From contig JAVVVE010000032.1 of the NCBI GenBank assembly GCA_036652815.1, positions 1 to 21,530 of the forward strand: DNA of 21,530 nt, read 5' to 3'. The position numbers and the translations under genes are program-made. Shown here piece after piece: positions 14,378 to 21,530 of the stretch. This DNA comes from SZUA-378 sp036652815. Its GTDB lineage: Bacteria; Bacillota; Clostridia; Lachnospirales; Lachnospiraceae. The notes under the pieces are model-generated. The model was not told where the DNA came from and ran no database searches. It saw only the letters and a program-made list of their open reading frames with translations. How positions within the stretch are numbered: position 1 is the first letter of the stretch; every line of letters begins with the position of its first letter.

Positions 14378-14893
14378 ATGATACAGGATACGGATATTGT
14401 CTATAAATTAATCGTTCTTTATATGTTAAGCCGCGTTGATTTTCCACTGACCAAGACTCAATTAGATGAATTCATCTTGGGACAGGAATATACAAACTTT
14501 CTAAATCTTCAACAGATATTATCCATCTTAACCGATGCCGATCTTATTACAGCCAAAACCATCCGCAACCGCACCTATCTGTCCATTACAGCAGAAGGGC
14601 AGGATACCTTGACTTTCTTTTCTAATCGACTCAATGAAGGTTTAAAAAAAGACATTGATGATTACCTATGGAACCACAAACTCGAACTGCGCAATGAGAA
14701 TTCTGTACTCTCTGATTATTACAAATCAACCGCAGGCGGATATGAAGTGCATCTGTCTGCGCAGGAAAAAGGTATCACTTTAGTGGACCTTAAGCTATCT
14801 GTTCCCTTAGAAGAACTGGCTGTCTCTATCTGTGATCATTGGATGAAGAAAAATCAGGAAGTCTATCAATATCTGACTACAACCCTCTTCTAG
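14378..14893 (+). CDS. DUF4364 family winged-helix-like protein
   Basis: A 171-residue protein of the DUF4364 family common in Clostridia. The N-terminal half (about 1-75) reads as a winged helix: IVYKLIVLYMLSRVDFPLTK, a recognition-helix-like NLQQILSILTDADLI, then a wing with RTYLSITAEGQDTL. The C-terminal half mixes sheet and helix. It may be a transcription regulator, but no target is known. AAAGG lies 13 bases from the ATG, a loose spacing, so translation may partly depend on the upstream gene. The TAG stop overlaps the stop of the opposite gene. Confidence 0.82.
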   Translation: MIQDTDIVYKLIVLYMLSRVDFPLTKTQLDEFILGQEYTNFLNLQQILSILTDADLITAKTIRNRTYLSITAEGQDTLTFFSNRLNEGLKKDIDDYLWNHKLELRNENSVLSDYYKSTAGGYEVHLSAQEKGITLVDLKLSVPLEELAVSICDHWMKKNQEVYQYLTTTLF

Positions 14894-16227
14894 CTATCTG
14901 ATAATAATTCCGTTATGATACGTCCGTCTACTTCTCCTAAGCTAACGCCCAGGAGTCTTGCCAGTGTTGTGCCCTCATCCCACAGATTCATGGCATCTAT
15001 CTTAATCCCTTCTCGAATGCCGCACCCCATTGCCATGAAGAATGTCTGATACGCCGGATTCGTCGGTAAATAGCCATGTGTCGCTCTCATTTTATGTTTC
15101 TTTTCCTCATTGACCGGTCTGGTTAATACATCAAATTCATCCAGATAGTAGTACCCCTGTTTTGCCTCTATCATATAAGCACAGGTGTCATCTGCTCCCA
15201 GTTCCCCTGCTTCTTTTCCTGTATAAATGTGGGAAACACCGTACTTTTCATCTTTTTTAAGGAGAGACAGTACTGTCTCTAATTCTGTCATAATCTGCTC
15301 TCGCTCTATGGCACTATGTGCATTCAGATATAGGTAACAAGACCCATCGCAGTTTTTGGCAATCACACGATACGAGGTGATCCGATCATCCTGTGTGGTC
15401 AATAAGCCATGCTCCCGCAATAGATAATTTAGATATACGATATTCGTCGTATCCTGTTGATAATGATCTCCTAACAATACAATCGTTGTATCTTGCCACG
15501 TTCCGTCTAAGCGTCCTGTTCGTTCTATGCATTGCAGCAATTCTCCCAGTCTCACATCATGACGTTTCATCGCTTCTGTTACTTTCTTATGATGCACCCC
15601 ATAGATATGTCTGTTCGTATCCACATCTGTATAATGAATCAGCATCATGTTGGGATGATATTTCTCTATCGTATGAAGAGCCGATGCATGAGTAAAATGA
15701 TCCAATGCCGGTTGGTGGATCCCATCCCTTAATTTTCCGAACTTCTTATTTAATTCTAATTGGTAGGCAAGACTGCCATTCATCGCCGATACTGTCATTT
15801 GGCTCTGCCACGGTCTGTTTGCCATTACCTCCGGCAAATTATAGGTGATCTTGCTTTTAGCTGTGACCGGCCATAAGAGGGAAGCTACCGTCCACCCACG
15901 CTGTAGCATCTCGTCGTACAGCGTGGTTCCTTTAATATATTTTCTCTGCCACATCCAGTCAGGAGTAGGTCTGTTTGGTTGTAGTAACGTATTATTCACA
16001 ACACCATGATGCTTTGGCATTTTTCCGGTTATAACGGAAGTATGTGCGGGATAAGTTAAAGATGGATAGACACTGGCTACCCGCTCACAGATAGCTGCCC
16101 TCTCCATAACCCTGCCAAAGTTAGGCAGGGAACGCATCATTTCCAAATCTTCTGCTCCACACGCATCAAACGAAATCAGATACAGTCTTTGTACTTTTGT
16201 CTTACCTGCATTTTCTTCTTGGTACAT
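14890..16227 (-). CDS. Type I phosphodiesterase/nucleotide pyrophosphatase family protein
   Basis: A 445-residue alkaline-phosphatase-superfamily hydrolase (ENPP-like). Two-metal-site residues are all visible: Asp21 in ISFDACG, nucleophile Thr58 in PSLTYPAHTS, Asp203 and His207 in the TDVDTNRHIYG stretch, Asp254-His255 in LLGDH, and His384 in THGYLPTNP. No signal peptide or membrane helix is present, so it appears cytoplasmic, unlike many relatives. The substrate, a phosphodiester or phosphate ester, is unknown. GAGG lies eight bases before the ATG. It is third in a cluster after rarA, 28 bases away, and converges with the DUF4364 gene. Confidence 0.9.
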   Translation of the reverse strand: MYQEENAGKTKVQRLYLISFDACGAEDLEMMRSLPNFGRVMERAAICERVASVYPSLTYPAHTSVITGKMPKHHGVVNNTLLQPNRPTPDWMWQRKYIKGTTLYDEMLQRGWTVASLLWPVTAKSKITYNLPEVMANRPWQSQMTVSAMNGSLAYQLELNKKFGKLRDGIHQPALDHFTHASALHTIEKYHPNMMLIHYTDVDTNRHIYGVHHKKVTEAMKRHDVRLGELLQCIERTGRLDGTWQDTTIVLLGDHYQQDTTNIVYLNYLLREHGLLTTQDDRITSYRVIAKNCDGSCYLYLNAHSAIEREQIMTELETVLSLLKKDEKYGVSHIYTGKEAGELGADDTCAYMIEAKQGYYYLDEFDVLTRPVNEEKKHKMRATHGYLPTNPAYQTFFMAMGCGIREGIKIDAMNLWDEGTTLARLLGVSLGEVDGRIITELLSDS

Positions 16228-16255
16228 CCTTTTTCCCTCTTTCCCTCAATTCATC

Positions 16256-17608
16256 CTACCTGTCTTCTTTTAGGTCCGATTGCTGCGATGCTTCCTCTTT
16301 GATTCGTTTCATATGCTCTCTTATCTTTTTCTCATAACCATTGCCACTCGGTGTGTAGAATTCCTTTCCCTGTAGTTCATATGGCAGATATTGCTGTTCC
16401 ACATAATTATTCTTATAATCATGTGCATAAAGATAACCAATACCATGTCCCAATTTTGCTGCCCCCTTATAATGTGCATCCTGCAAGTGCGATGGAATCG
16501 ATAAATTTCCTGTTTGCTTCACAACTTCCATTGCCTGTTCTATCGCCACAACTGCCGCATTGCTCTTAGGTGCACTTGCTACGTAAGCTGCAGCCTGTGC
16601 CAGGATAATCTGTGCTTCCGGCATCCCGATACGTTCTACCGCCTGCGAGGCCGCTACCGCTACCTGTAATGCCTGTGGATCAGCATTGCCTACATCTTCT
16701 GACGCACATATCATTATCCTCCTGGCGATAAAAGTCACACTTTCTCCGGCATATAACATCTTTGCCAGATAATATACTGCCGCATTGGCATCACTGCCAC
16801 GCATGCTCTTAATAAATGCAGATATGGTGTCATAATGATTGTCACCCGTCTTGTCATAGCGAACCACTCGTTTTTGAATACATTCCGCCGCTACTTCCTC
16901 CGTAATATGGATTTTGCCATCTGCACTGCGTGTTGTTGTCATAATACCCAGTTCTATCGCATTTAATGCGTGTCTGGCATCTCCTCCCGCAATCTCAGAT
17001 AAAAATTCCATGGCGTCTTCGTCAATCTGTGCCTCATAAGCCCCCATGCCTTTTTCTTTATCATAAACAGCTCGATTCAATAATTCTCTGATGTCTGCTT
17101 TGTCTAACGGTTCCAGTTCAAATACAATAGAACGTGAGATCAGCGCCCCATTCACTTCAAAATAAGGATTCTCTGTAGTGGCTCCGATGAGTACAATCGT
17201 TCCATCTTCCACATAGGGCAGTAGATAATCCTGCTGGCTTTTATTAAAACGATGGATTTCATCAATAAATAAGATCGTTTTCTTTCCATACATACCCTGT
17301 ACATTCTTAGCTTCTGTAACGACTTCTTCCATATCTTTTTTACCCGAAACCGTTGCATTAATCTGCTTAAATTCTGCACTGGTCGTATTAGCTATGACCT
17401 TAGCCAGTGTTGTTTTACCGGTTCCCGGAGGTCCATAAAAGATAATAGAGCTTATCTTATCCGCCTTAATAGCTCGATACAGTAATTTATCCTTGCCAAT
17501 AATATGCTTCTGCCCAACCACTTCTTCCAAAGTAGTTGGGCGTATTCTTGCCGCAAGAGGAGACTCTTTCTCCCTATTGGTACTTCTCATATATTCAAAT
17601 AAATCCAT
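16256..17608 (-). CDS. rarA: Replication-associated recombination protein A (MgsA/RarA AAA+ ATPase)
   Basis: A 450-residue clamp-loader-like AAA+ ATPase that acts at stalled replication forks, related to WRNIP1/Mgs1. Walker A GPPGTGKTT (59-67), Walker B ILFIDE (112-117), sensor 1 GATTEN (142-147) and the family's GSDANAAVYYLA and IGYLYAHDY segments in the C-terminal tetramerisation part are all present. Length is normal. AAGGAG ten bases upstream fixes the start. The deacetylase gene ends 23 bases before it and the phosphodiesterase gene starts 28 after, so the three are probably one transcript without an evident functional link. Confidence 0.96.
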   Translation of the reverse strand: MDLFEYMRSTNREKESPLAARIRPTTLEEVVGQKHIIGKDKLLYRAIKADKISSIIFYGPPGTGKTTLAKVIANTTSAEFKQINATVSGKKDMEEVVTEAKNVQGMYGKKTILFIDEIHRFNKSQQDYLLPYVEDGTIVLIGATTENPYFEVNGALISRSIVFELEPLDKADIRELLNRAVYDKEKGMGAYEAQIDEDAMEFLSEIAGGDARHALNAIELGIMTTTRSADGKIHITEEVAAECIQKRVVRYDKTGDNHYDTISAFIKSMRGSDANAAVYYLAKMLYAGESVTFIARRIMICASEDVGNADPQALQVAVAASQAVERIGMPEAQIILAQAAAYVASAPKSNAAVVAIEQAMEVVKQTGNLSIPSHLQDAHYKGAAKLGHGIGYLYAHDYKNNYVEQQYLPYELQGKEFYTPSGNGYEKKIREHMKRIKEEASQQSDLKEDR

Positions 17609-17631
17609 AGCCTGTACACTCCTTTTGTGCT

Positions 17632-18333
17632 CTAGTCAAATAAGATCTCATCTACTGTCACAAATTCATACCCCTGCTTTTTTAACTCATCCACAATTAA
17701 AAATGCTGCTTTTACACTGGAATCATAGCAGTCATGCAACAGAATTATATCATTTTCCCGTACCTTCGTCACTACTTTCCTCGCAACACAGTCTGCATCG
17801 GTACTGCACCAGTCCAGTGGGTCTATCGTCCATAGAACCGGAAACATATTTAATTTTTTTTCATATTTCTTATCCCAGGAACCATAAGGGGGTCTAATGA
17901 AGATAGTCTCTTCTCCTGTTACCTTTCGGATAGATGCATTCGTCCTGGTAATCTCCGTTTCAAAAGAATCGGCATTCACTGCGGTCAATTGGGTATGGTG
18001 ATAGGTATGATTGCCAATGAGATGCCCCTCATCCTGCATCCTCTTAATTATCTTCGGATATAAATCCACATTCTTTCCCGTCACAAAAAACGTAGCCACT
18101 ACACCCCGTTCTGCCAGACCATCTAATAATTGCTTTGTATAGACTGGACTTGGCCCATCATCAAAAGTAAGGCATATCCTGCCCTTCCTGTCAGACTCTT
18201 TTATGTTTGCTGCTGCCATTACATTTTGATTTCTGTTCTCTTCTCTATGTTCCGCACGTATTTGTGTATATAAGATTCCTGCTACCAGCAGATCCATCAT
18301 CAAGAATAAAATGCAGCGTTTCTTTAAATTCAT
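17632..18333 (-). CDS. Membrane-anchored polysaccharide deacetylase (NodB domain)
   Basis: A 233-residue carbohydrate esterase family 4 protein. An N-terminal membrane anchor or uncleaved signal (about residues 7-24) precedes a NodB domain. All five motifs appear: TFDDGPSP with Asp58 and Asp59, His109 and His113 in GNHTYHH, RPPYGSWD (147-154), DPLDW (171-175) and LLHD with His200. It probably removes N-acetyl groups from peptidoglycan or another surface glycan, outside the membrane; relatives include sporulation PdaA/PdaB-type enzymes. It is first in the cluster with rarA, 67 bases after the RACo-like gene. A weak GGAG lies upstream of the ATG. Confidence 0.93.
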   Translation of the reverse strand: MNLKKRCILFLMMDLLVAGILYTQIRAEHREENRNQNVMAAANIKESDRKGRICLTFDDGPSPVYTKQLLDGLAERGVVATFFVTGKNVDLYPKIIKRMQDEGHLIGNHTYHHTQLTAVNADSFETEITRTNASIRKVTGEETIFIRPPYGSWDKKYEKKLNMFPVLWTIDPLDWCSTDADCVARKVVTKVRENDIILLHDCYDSSVKAAFLIVDELKKQGYEFVTVDEILFD

Positions 18334-18400
18334 ACACCTGCTGCTCCATTATGTTCTTTGTCTAGTGTATGTCATAATAGCTTGCACTCATTCATAAAAC

Positions 18401-19843
18401 CTACAATTCTTCAACAGGAAAATCCAGTTCAGACAGATATCGCTGCTCGAAGCCTACCTGTTCTGCTAAGTTCATACTCTCGGTACAGGCAAGCATCCCG
18501 GTGACCGTTTCACTTGGGTAGCAGCCCTGCCTCTGCTCCTTCCCATATAAATAAGCTCCATACAGGGATGTGTTACCGACAGCGACTACTTTATCTGCTA
18601 ATTCTGCCGGAACTAATCCTATCTCTTTCGCATATCGAACATCTAAGTAATATCCAAAGCCACCGGCCAGATATACCCTGTCAATCTCCCCAAAAGACAC
18701 GTTCCATTGCTTCATCAGCATTGAAATGCCTGCTGCTACCGCTGCTTTTGCCATCTGTAAATCTCTGATATCAGATTGTCTGATCAGAATACCATATCTA
18801 TCATATCCATGTGTAAAATAAGGTTCTTTCATCAACCCCGATGCATCGATGATCCCTTGTTCCAGTAATTGTGCTGTAAGTGCAATCATATCGGTACCCG
18901 GTATCTGTGCAGTGATACCTCCCTCAAAAGCAGGACCTGCTGCAGACGCTGTGCATAAGATATGCTTGCGATTAGCAATCGCCATCTCCCCATTGGTTCC
19001 AAGATCCAGAAACAGGTTCGTTTTATCAGTCTCCTGAATCTGCACAGCTAATAATCCTGCTGTAATATCTGCACCTACAAACGCTGAAATACATGGCATG
19101 ATTACAATATGGTATCCATCTAATTCCAATATCTTTTGTGTTATATCAATCGGTTGAAATGGATATTGACTCAATCCATGCACATCGTAGCCCAGAAGCA
19201 GATGTTCCATTACCGTATTCCCGGCCAAGATAATCGGCATATTTTTATCCAACGTTAAAGAAGTGATTCCCTTCCTTAGCTCTTCTTTTACAAGCCGCTG
19301 TAAGGAAATACCGTGTCCGGCATTACTGGCATCCATCCTGGAGACCACGTCCGCACCATATTGTCTTTGGGGATTCATCGCACAATACTCCCCTAATATG
19401 GTGCCTTCCAAGATGGACAAGCATTGCATGGCAATCGTCGTCGTCCCGAGATCAATGGCGATCAAAGCAGAACCATCTCCTGTTGCTTTTGGAGCAGACA
19501 ACCGACAATCTGTTACCACTTCCCGATCCGTCTGTATGGGAAAACAAAGCTGTACCCTGCAGTCAGATTTTGGTTTGGAAAGGCAAGCCAAACGCATACC
19601 TGTACGTAATTCCTCCGGTGTAAAAAAAGTTCTGTCCATAGCAGCCGGCATCGTCGGATTCTCTAAGAATCTGATGCGACATCTTCCGCAGATTCCTCTG
19701 CCACCACAAAAAGCAAGAGAAAGTTTCTCCTGCCTTTGAAGCATAGCAAAGATACTCTCCCCCTGCTGCAGTTTGAGTATCTCACCATCTACCTCTATTT
19801 TGATTGTTTGCCCTTCATACTTCATTGACATATTAATAACCAT
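18401..19843 (-). CDS. 2Fe-2S ferredoxin/ASKHA-domain protein (DUF4445, RACo-like)
   Basis: A 480-residue protein of the family that reductively activates corrinoid methyltransferases at the cost of ATP. The N-terminal ferredoxin-like domain carries Cys46, Cys52, Cys55 and Cys87 for a 2Fe-2S cluster (FCGGRGICGRC...RLACLSKP). An ASKHA ATPase region follows with AIDLGTTTIA (128-137), LDLGTNGEMA, TASAAGPAFEGG and YLAGGFGYYLD. It is shorter than well-studied RACo proteins, which run above 600 residues. No corrinoid protein or methyltransferase is encoded nearby, so its partner is unknown. AGGA six bases before the ATG supports the start. It is third after clpB and DUF4250, 8 bases from the latter. 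Confidence 0.88.
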   Translation of the reverse strand: MVINMSMKYEGQTIKIEVDGEILKLQQGESIFAMLQRQEKLSLAFCGGRGICGRCRIRFLENPTMPAAMDRTFFTPEELRTGMRLACLSKPKSDCRVQLCFPIQTDREVVTDCRLSAPKATGDGSALIAIDLGTTTIAMQCLSILEGTILGEYCAMNPQRQYGADVVSRMDASNAGHGISLQRLVKEELRKGITSLTLDKNMPIILAGNTVMEHLLLGYDVHGLSQYPFQPIDITQKILELDGYHIVIMPCISAFVGADITAGLLAVQIQETDKTNLFLDLGTNGEMAIANRKHILCTASAAGPAFEGGITAQIPGTDMIALTAQLLEQGIIDASGLMKEPYFTHGYDRYGILIRQSDIRDLQMAKAAVAAGISMLMKQWNVSFGEIDRVYLAGGFGYYLDVRYAKEIGLVPAELADKVVAVGNTSLYGAYLYGKEQRQGCYPSETVTGMLACTESMNLAEQVGFEQRYLSELDFPVEEL

Positions 19844-19851
19844 ATGCCTTC

Positions 19852-20025
19852 CTATTTGAATTGATTCTGTTCCTTATCATAGTGATAATCAATCCCCGCC
19901 ATCTGTGCAGTCAGCTCGGATTGTGTTAATTCCATATCCTCACATAACTGCTCCAAATCACGGTACTTATCGCGTAATAATTGATTCAAAAAGCTCAACA
20001 ATATCATAGGATCTTGTGGAATCAT
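19852..20025 (-). CDS. DUF4250 family small protein
   Basis: A 57-residue protein, MIPQDPMILLSFLNQLLRDK at the N-terminus, ending DKEQNQFK. This fits the DUF4250 family of Firmicutes, which starts MIPQDPM and ends near EQNQF. A helix-turn-helix-like order of short helices (YRDLEQLCEDMELTQSELTAQ) is visible, but no function is known. It starts in an ATGA overlap with the clpB stop, has GGGGG in the CAGGGGGATAGC context before the ATG, and ends eight bases before the RACo-like gene. The tight packing shows a real, translated gene. Confidence 0.88.
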   Translation of the reverse strand: MIPQDPMILLSFLNQLLRDKYRDLEQLCEDMELTQSELTAQMAGIDYHYDKEQNQFK

Positions 20026-21530
20026 ATGCTATCCCCCTGTGCAACTGCCGTTAACATCTCATCTGTAACATCGATCAGGATCTTATCCCCTGCTTCTACC
20101 TTGTCCTCCAGTATCAGTTTAGCCACCAGCGTCTCTATATTCTTTTGAATATAACGCTTTAATGGTCTGGCTCCATAGACCGGATCATACGCATGCTCTA
20201 CAATATACTTCTGTGCTGCATCTGACAATACAATACGCAATTCCCGATCTACAATGCGCTGATTCAGATCCTCTATAATTAAATGAATAATACCACCTAT
20301 ATTCTCTTTGGTCAAAGGTTTAAATAGGATAGTCTCATCCAATCGATTTAAAAACTCCGGTCTGAAATGATTCCGCAGATCATTCATAACAGCACTTTCT
20401 GCTTCCGCACTAATCAGCCCTTCTTCTGTGATACCATCTAACAAATAAGCTGCCCCTATATTAGAGGTCATGATTAAGATGGTATTCTTAAAATCTACTG
20501 TTCGTCCCTGTGAATCTGTAATACGTCCATCATCTAAAACTTGTAGCAGTACATTAAAAACATCCGGATGTGCTTTTTCAATCTCATCAAATAAAACGAC
20601 TGAATAAGGCTTTCTTCTGACTGCTTCAGTCAACTGTCCCCCTTCTTCATAACCCACATATCCGGGAGGTGCCCCTATGAGCCTAGATACCGAATATTTC
20701 TCCATATACTCACTCATATCAATGCGGACTATATTATTCTCATCATCAAATAAAGCTACTGCAAGTGCTTTTGCCAGTTCGGTTTTACCTACTCCTGTGG
20801 GACCTAAGAATAAGAATGACCCGATTGGTTTACCGGGATCTTTAATACCGGCTTTGGAACGCATAATCGCTTCCGATACTTTGGTAACACCTTCCTCTTG
20901 CCCAACAACACGCTGATGAAGTTCCTCCTCCAGATGTAACGTCTTATTGCGTTCGCCTTCTGTCAATTTGACAACCGGAATCCCTGTCCAACGGGAAATA
21001 ATCTTTGCGATCTCTTCCTCTGATACACTCTCATGTACGAGGGATAGCTTGGATTCCTTGACTCTTTCTTCTTCTATCTCTAATTGCTGCTTCAGCGTTG
21101 GTAATTTCCCATAGCTCAATTCTGCTGCCTGTTCCAGATTGCCTTCTCTTTGTGCAATCTGAATCTGGCTATTCATCGCTTCAATCTCTTCACGTAACTT
21201 AGATAACTTCTCTACCGAAGCTTTTTCATTATCCCATTGTGCTTTTCGATTATTGAATTCTTCTTTTAATTCTGCCAATTCTCTCTGCAAGGTCTGCAAA
21301 CGTTCTGTGCTTAATCTGTCATCTTCTTTCTTTAAAGCCGCCTCTTCTATCTCCATCTGCATGACACGTCGTTGTAACTCATCCAGCTCTGTTGGCATAG
21401 AATCCAGCTCTGTCTTAATCAATGCACAAGCTTCATCTACCAAATCTATCGCTTTGTCCGGGAGAAAACGATCCGTAATATATCGATGTGACAGTGTTGC
21501 CGCACTTACCAAAGCATTATCCATTATTTT
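20022..21530 (-). CDS. clpB: ATP-dependent chaperone ClpB, C-terminal part
   Basis: The last 502 or so residues of ClpB, the hexameric AAA+ disaggregase that works with DnaK to rescue aggregated proteins. The window holds the end of the first ATPase domain (RYITDRFLPDKAIDLVDEACA) and the coiled-coil middle domain. The second ATPase domain follows, with Walker A GPTGVGKTE, the pore loop GYVGYEEGG, Walker B VVLFDEIEKAH, sensor 1 MTSNIGA and the arginine region RPEFLNRLDE. The ATG at 21524 is internal; the reading frame stays open to the window edge and the N-terminal domain lies outside. It heads the clpB-DUF4250-RACo-like transcript. No CIRCE or CtsR site can be judged, as the promoter is not in the window. 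Confidence 0.97.
   Translation of the reverse strand, partial: KIMDNALVSAATLSHRYITDRFLPDKAIDLVDEACALIKTELDSMPTELDELQRRVMQMEIEEAALKKEDDRLSTERLQTLQRELAELKEEFNNRKAQWDNEKASVEKLSKLREEIEAMNSQIQIAQREGNLEQAAELSYGKLPTLKQQLEIEEERVKESKLSLVHESVSEEEIAKIISRWTGIPVVKLTEGERNKTLHLEEELHQRVVGQEEGVTKVSEAIMRSKAGIKDPGKPIGSFLFLGPTGVGKTELAKALAVALFDDENNIVRIDMSEYMEKYSVSRLIGAPPGYVGYEEGGQLTEAVRRKPYSVVLFDEIEKAHPDVFNVLLQVLDDGRITDSQGRTVDFKNTILIMTSNIGAAYLLDGITEEGLISAEAESAVMNDLRNHFRPEFLNRLDETILFKPLTKENIGGIIHLIIEDLNQRIVDRELRIVLSDAAQKYIVEHAYDPVYGARPLKRYIQKNIETLVAKLILEDKVEAGDKILIDVTDEMLTAVAQGDSI

Noticed and set aside
19263..19739. 158-residue plus-strand open frame
   Set aside because: Antisense to the conserved RACo-like gene, without a ribosome site or recognisable domain.

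Overview
The window reads as chromosomal DNA of an anaerobic Firmicute, most probably a Lachnospiraceae-type clostridium. The grounds are moderate-to-low GC, AGGAGG-type ribosome binding sites, and a family set typical of that group: a Csp-like S8 protease, a tocopherol-cyclase-like protein, DUF4364, DUF4250, a DUF4445/RACo-like iron-sulfur protein and a UPF0735-type ACT protein. Only the malic enzyme gene, the DUF4364 gene and an insertion-sequence remnant lie on the plus strand.

Layout. Positions 1-1913 form an accessory patch: a 36-bp direct repeat (202-237 and 1878-1913) brackets about 1.64 kb holding a two-gene MNT/HEPN toxin-antitoxin-like operon with its own promoter, palindromic operator candidate and terminator, and a decayed IS110-family transposase. 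The inner repeat copy is the 3' coding end of the S8 protease; the outer copy encodes the same last residues and stop codon. Next come the S8 protease (1871-3655) and a tocopherol-cyclase-like gene (3728-4648). A three-gene operon follows (read 8618 to 4751): ABC ATPase, membrane-anchored CARDB/COG1361-like protein, MacB/FtsX-type permease. The following operon (read 12978 to 8827) encodes an ACT protein, homoserine dehydrogenase, an ApgM-family protein and aspartokinase, and ends in a strong intrinsic terminator. It diverges from the malic enzyme-DUF4364 pair, which converges with an AP-superfamily phosphodiesterase gene through a shared CTAG. That gene is last in a deacetylase-rarA-phosphodiesterase cluster (18333 to 14890). 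The right end is clpB (5' part outside the window), a 57-residue DUF4250 gene and a RACo-like gene, read 21530 to 18401.

How the genes work together. The ACT-hom-apgM-lysC operon carries the first and third steps of the aspartate-to-threonine/methionine pathway plus an ApgM-family enzyme that may supply homoserine kinase activity. The ABC operon looks like a complete envelope transport or mechanotransmission module with its own extracytoplasmic subunit. The MNT/HEPN pair looks intact beside a heavily decayed insertion sequence. I do not see an unmistakably new system. The items most worth a second look are the palindrome over the MNT/HEPN promoter, the repeat-bounded island at the 3' end of the protease gene, and ApgM in the threonine operon.
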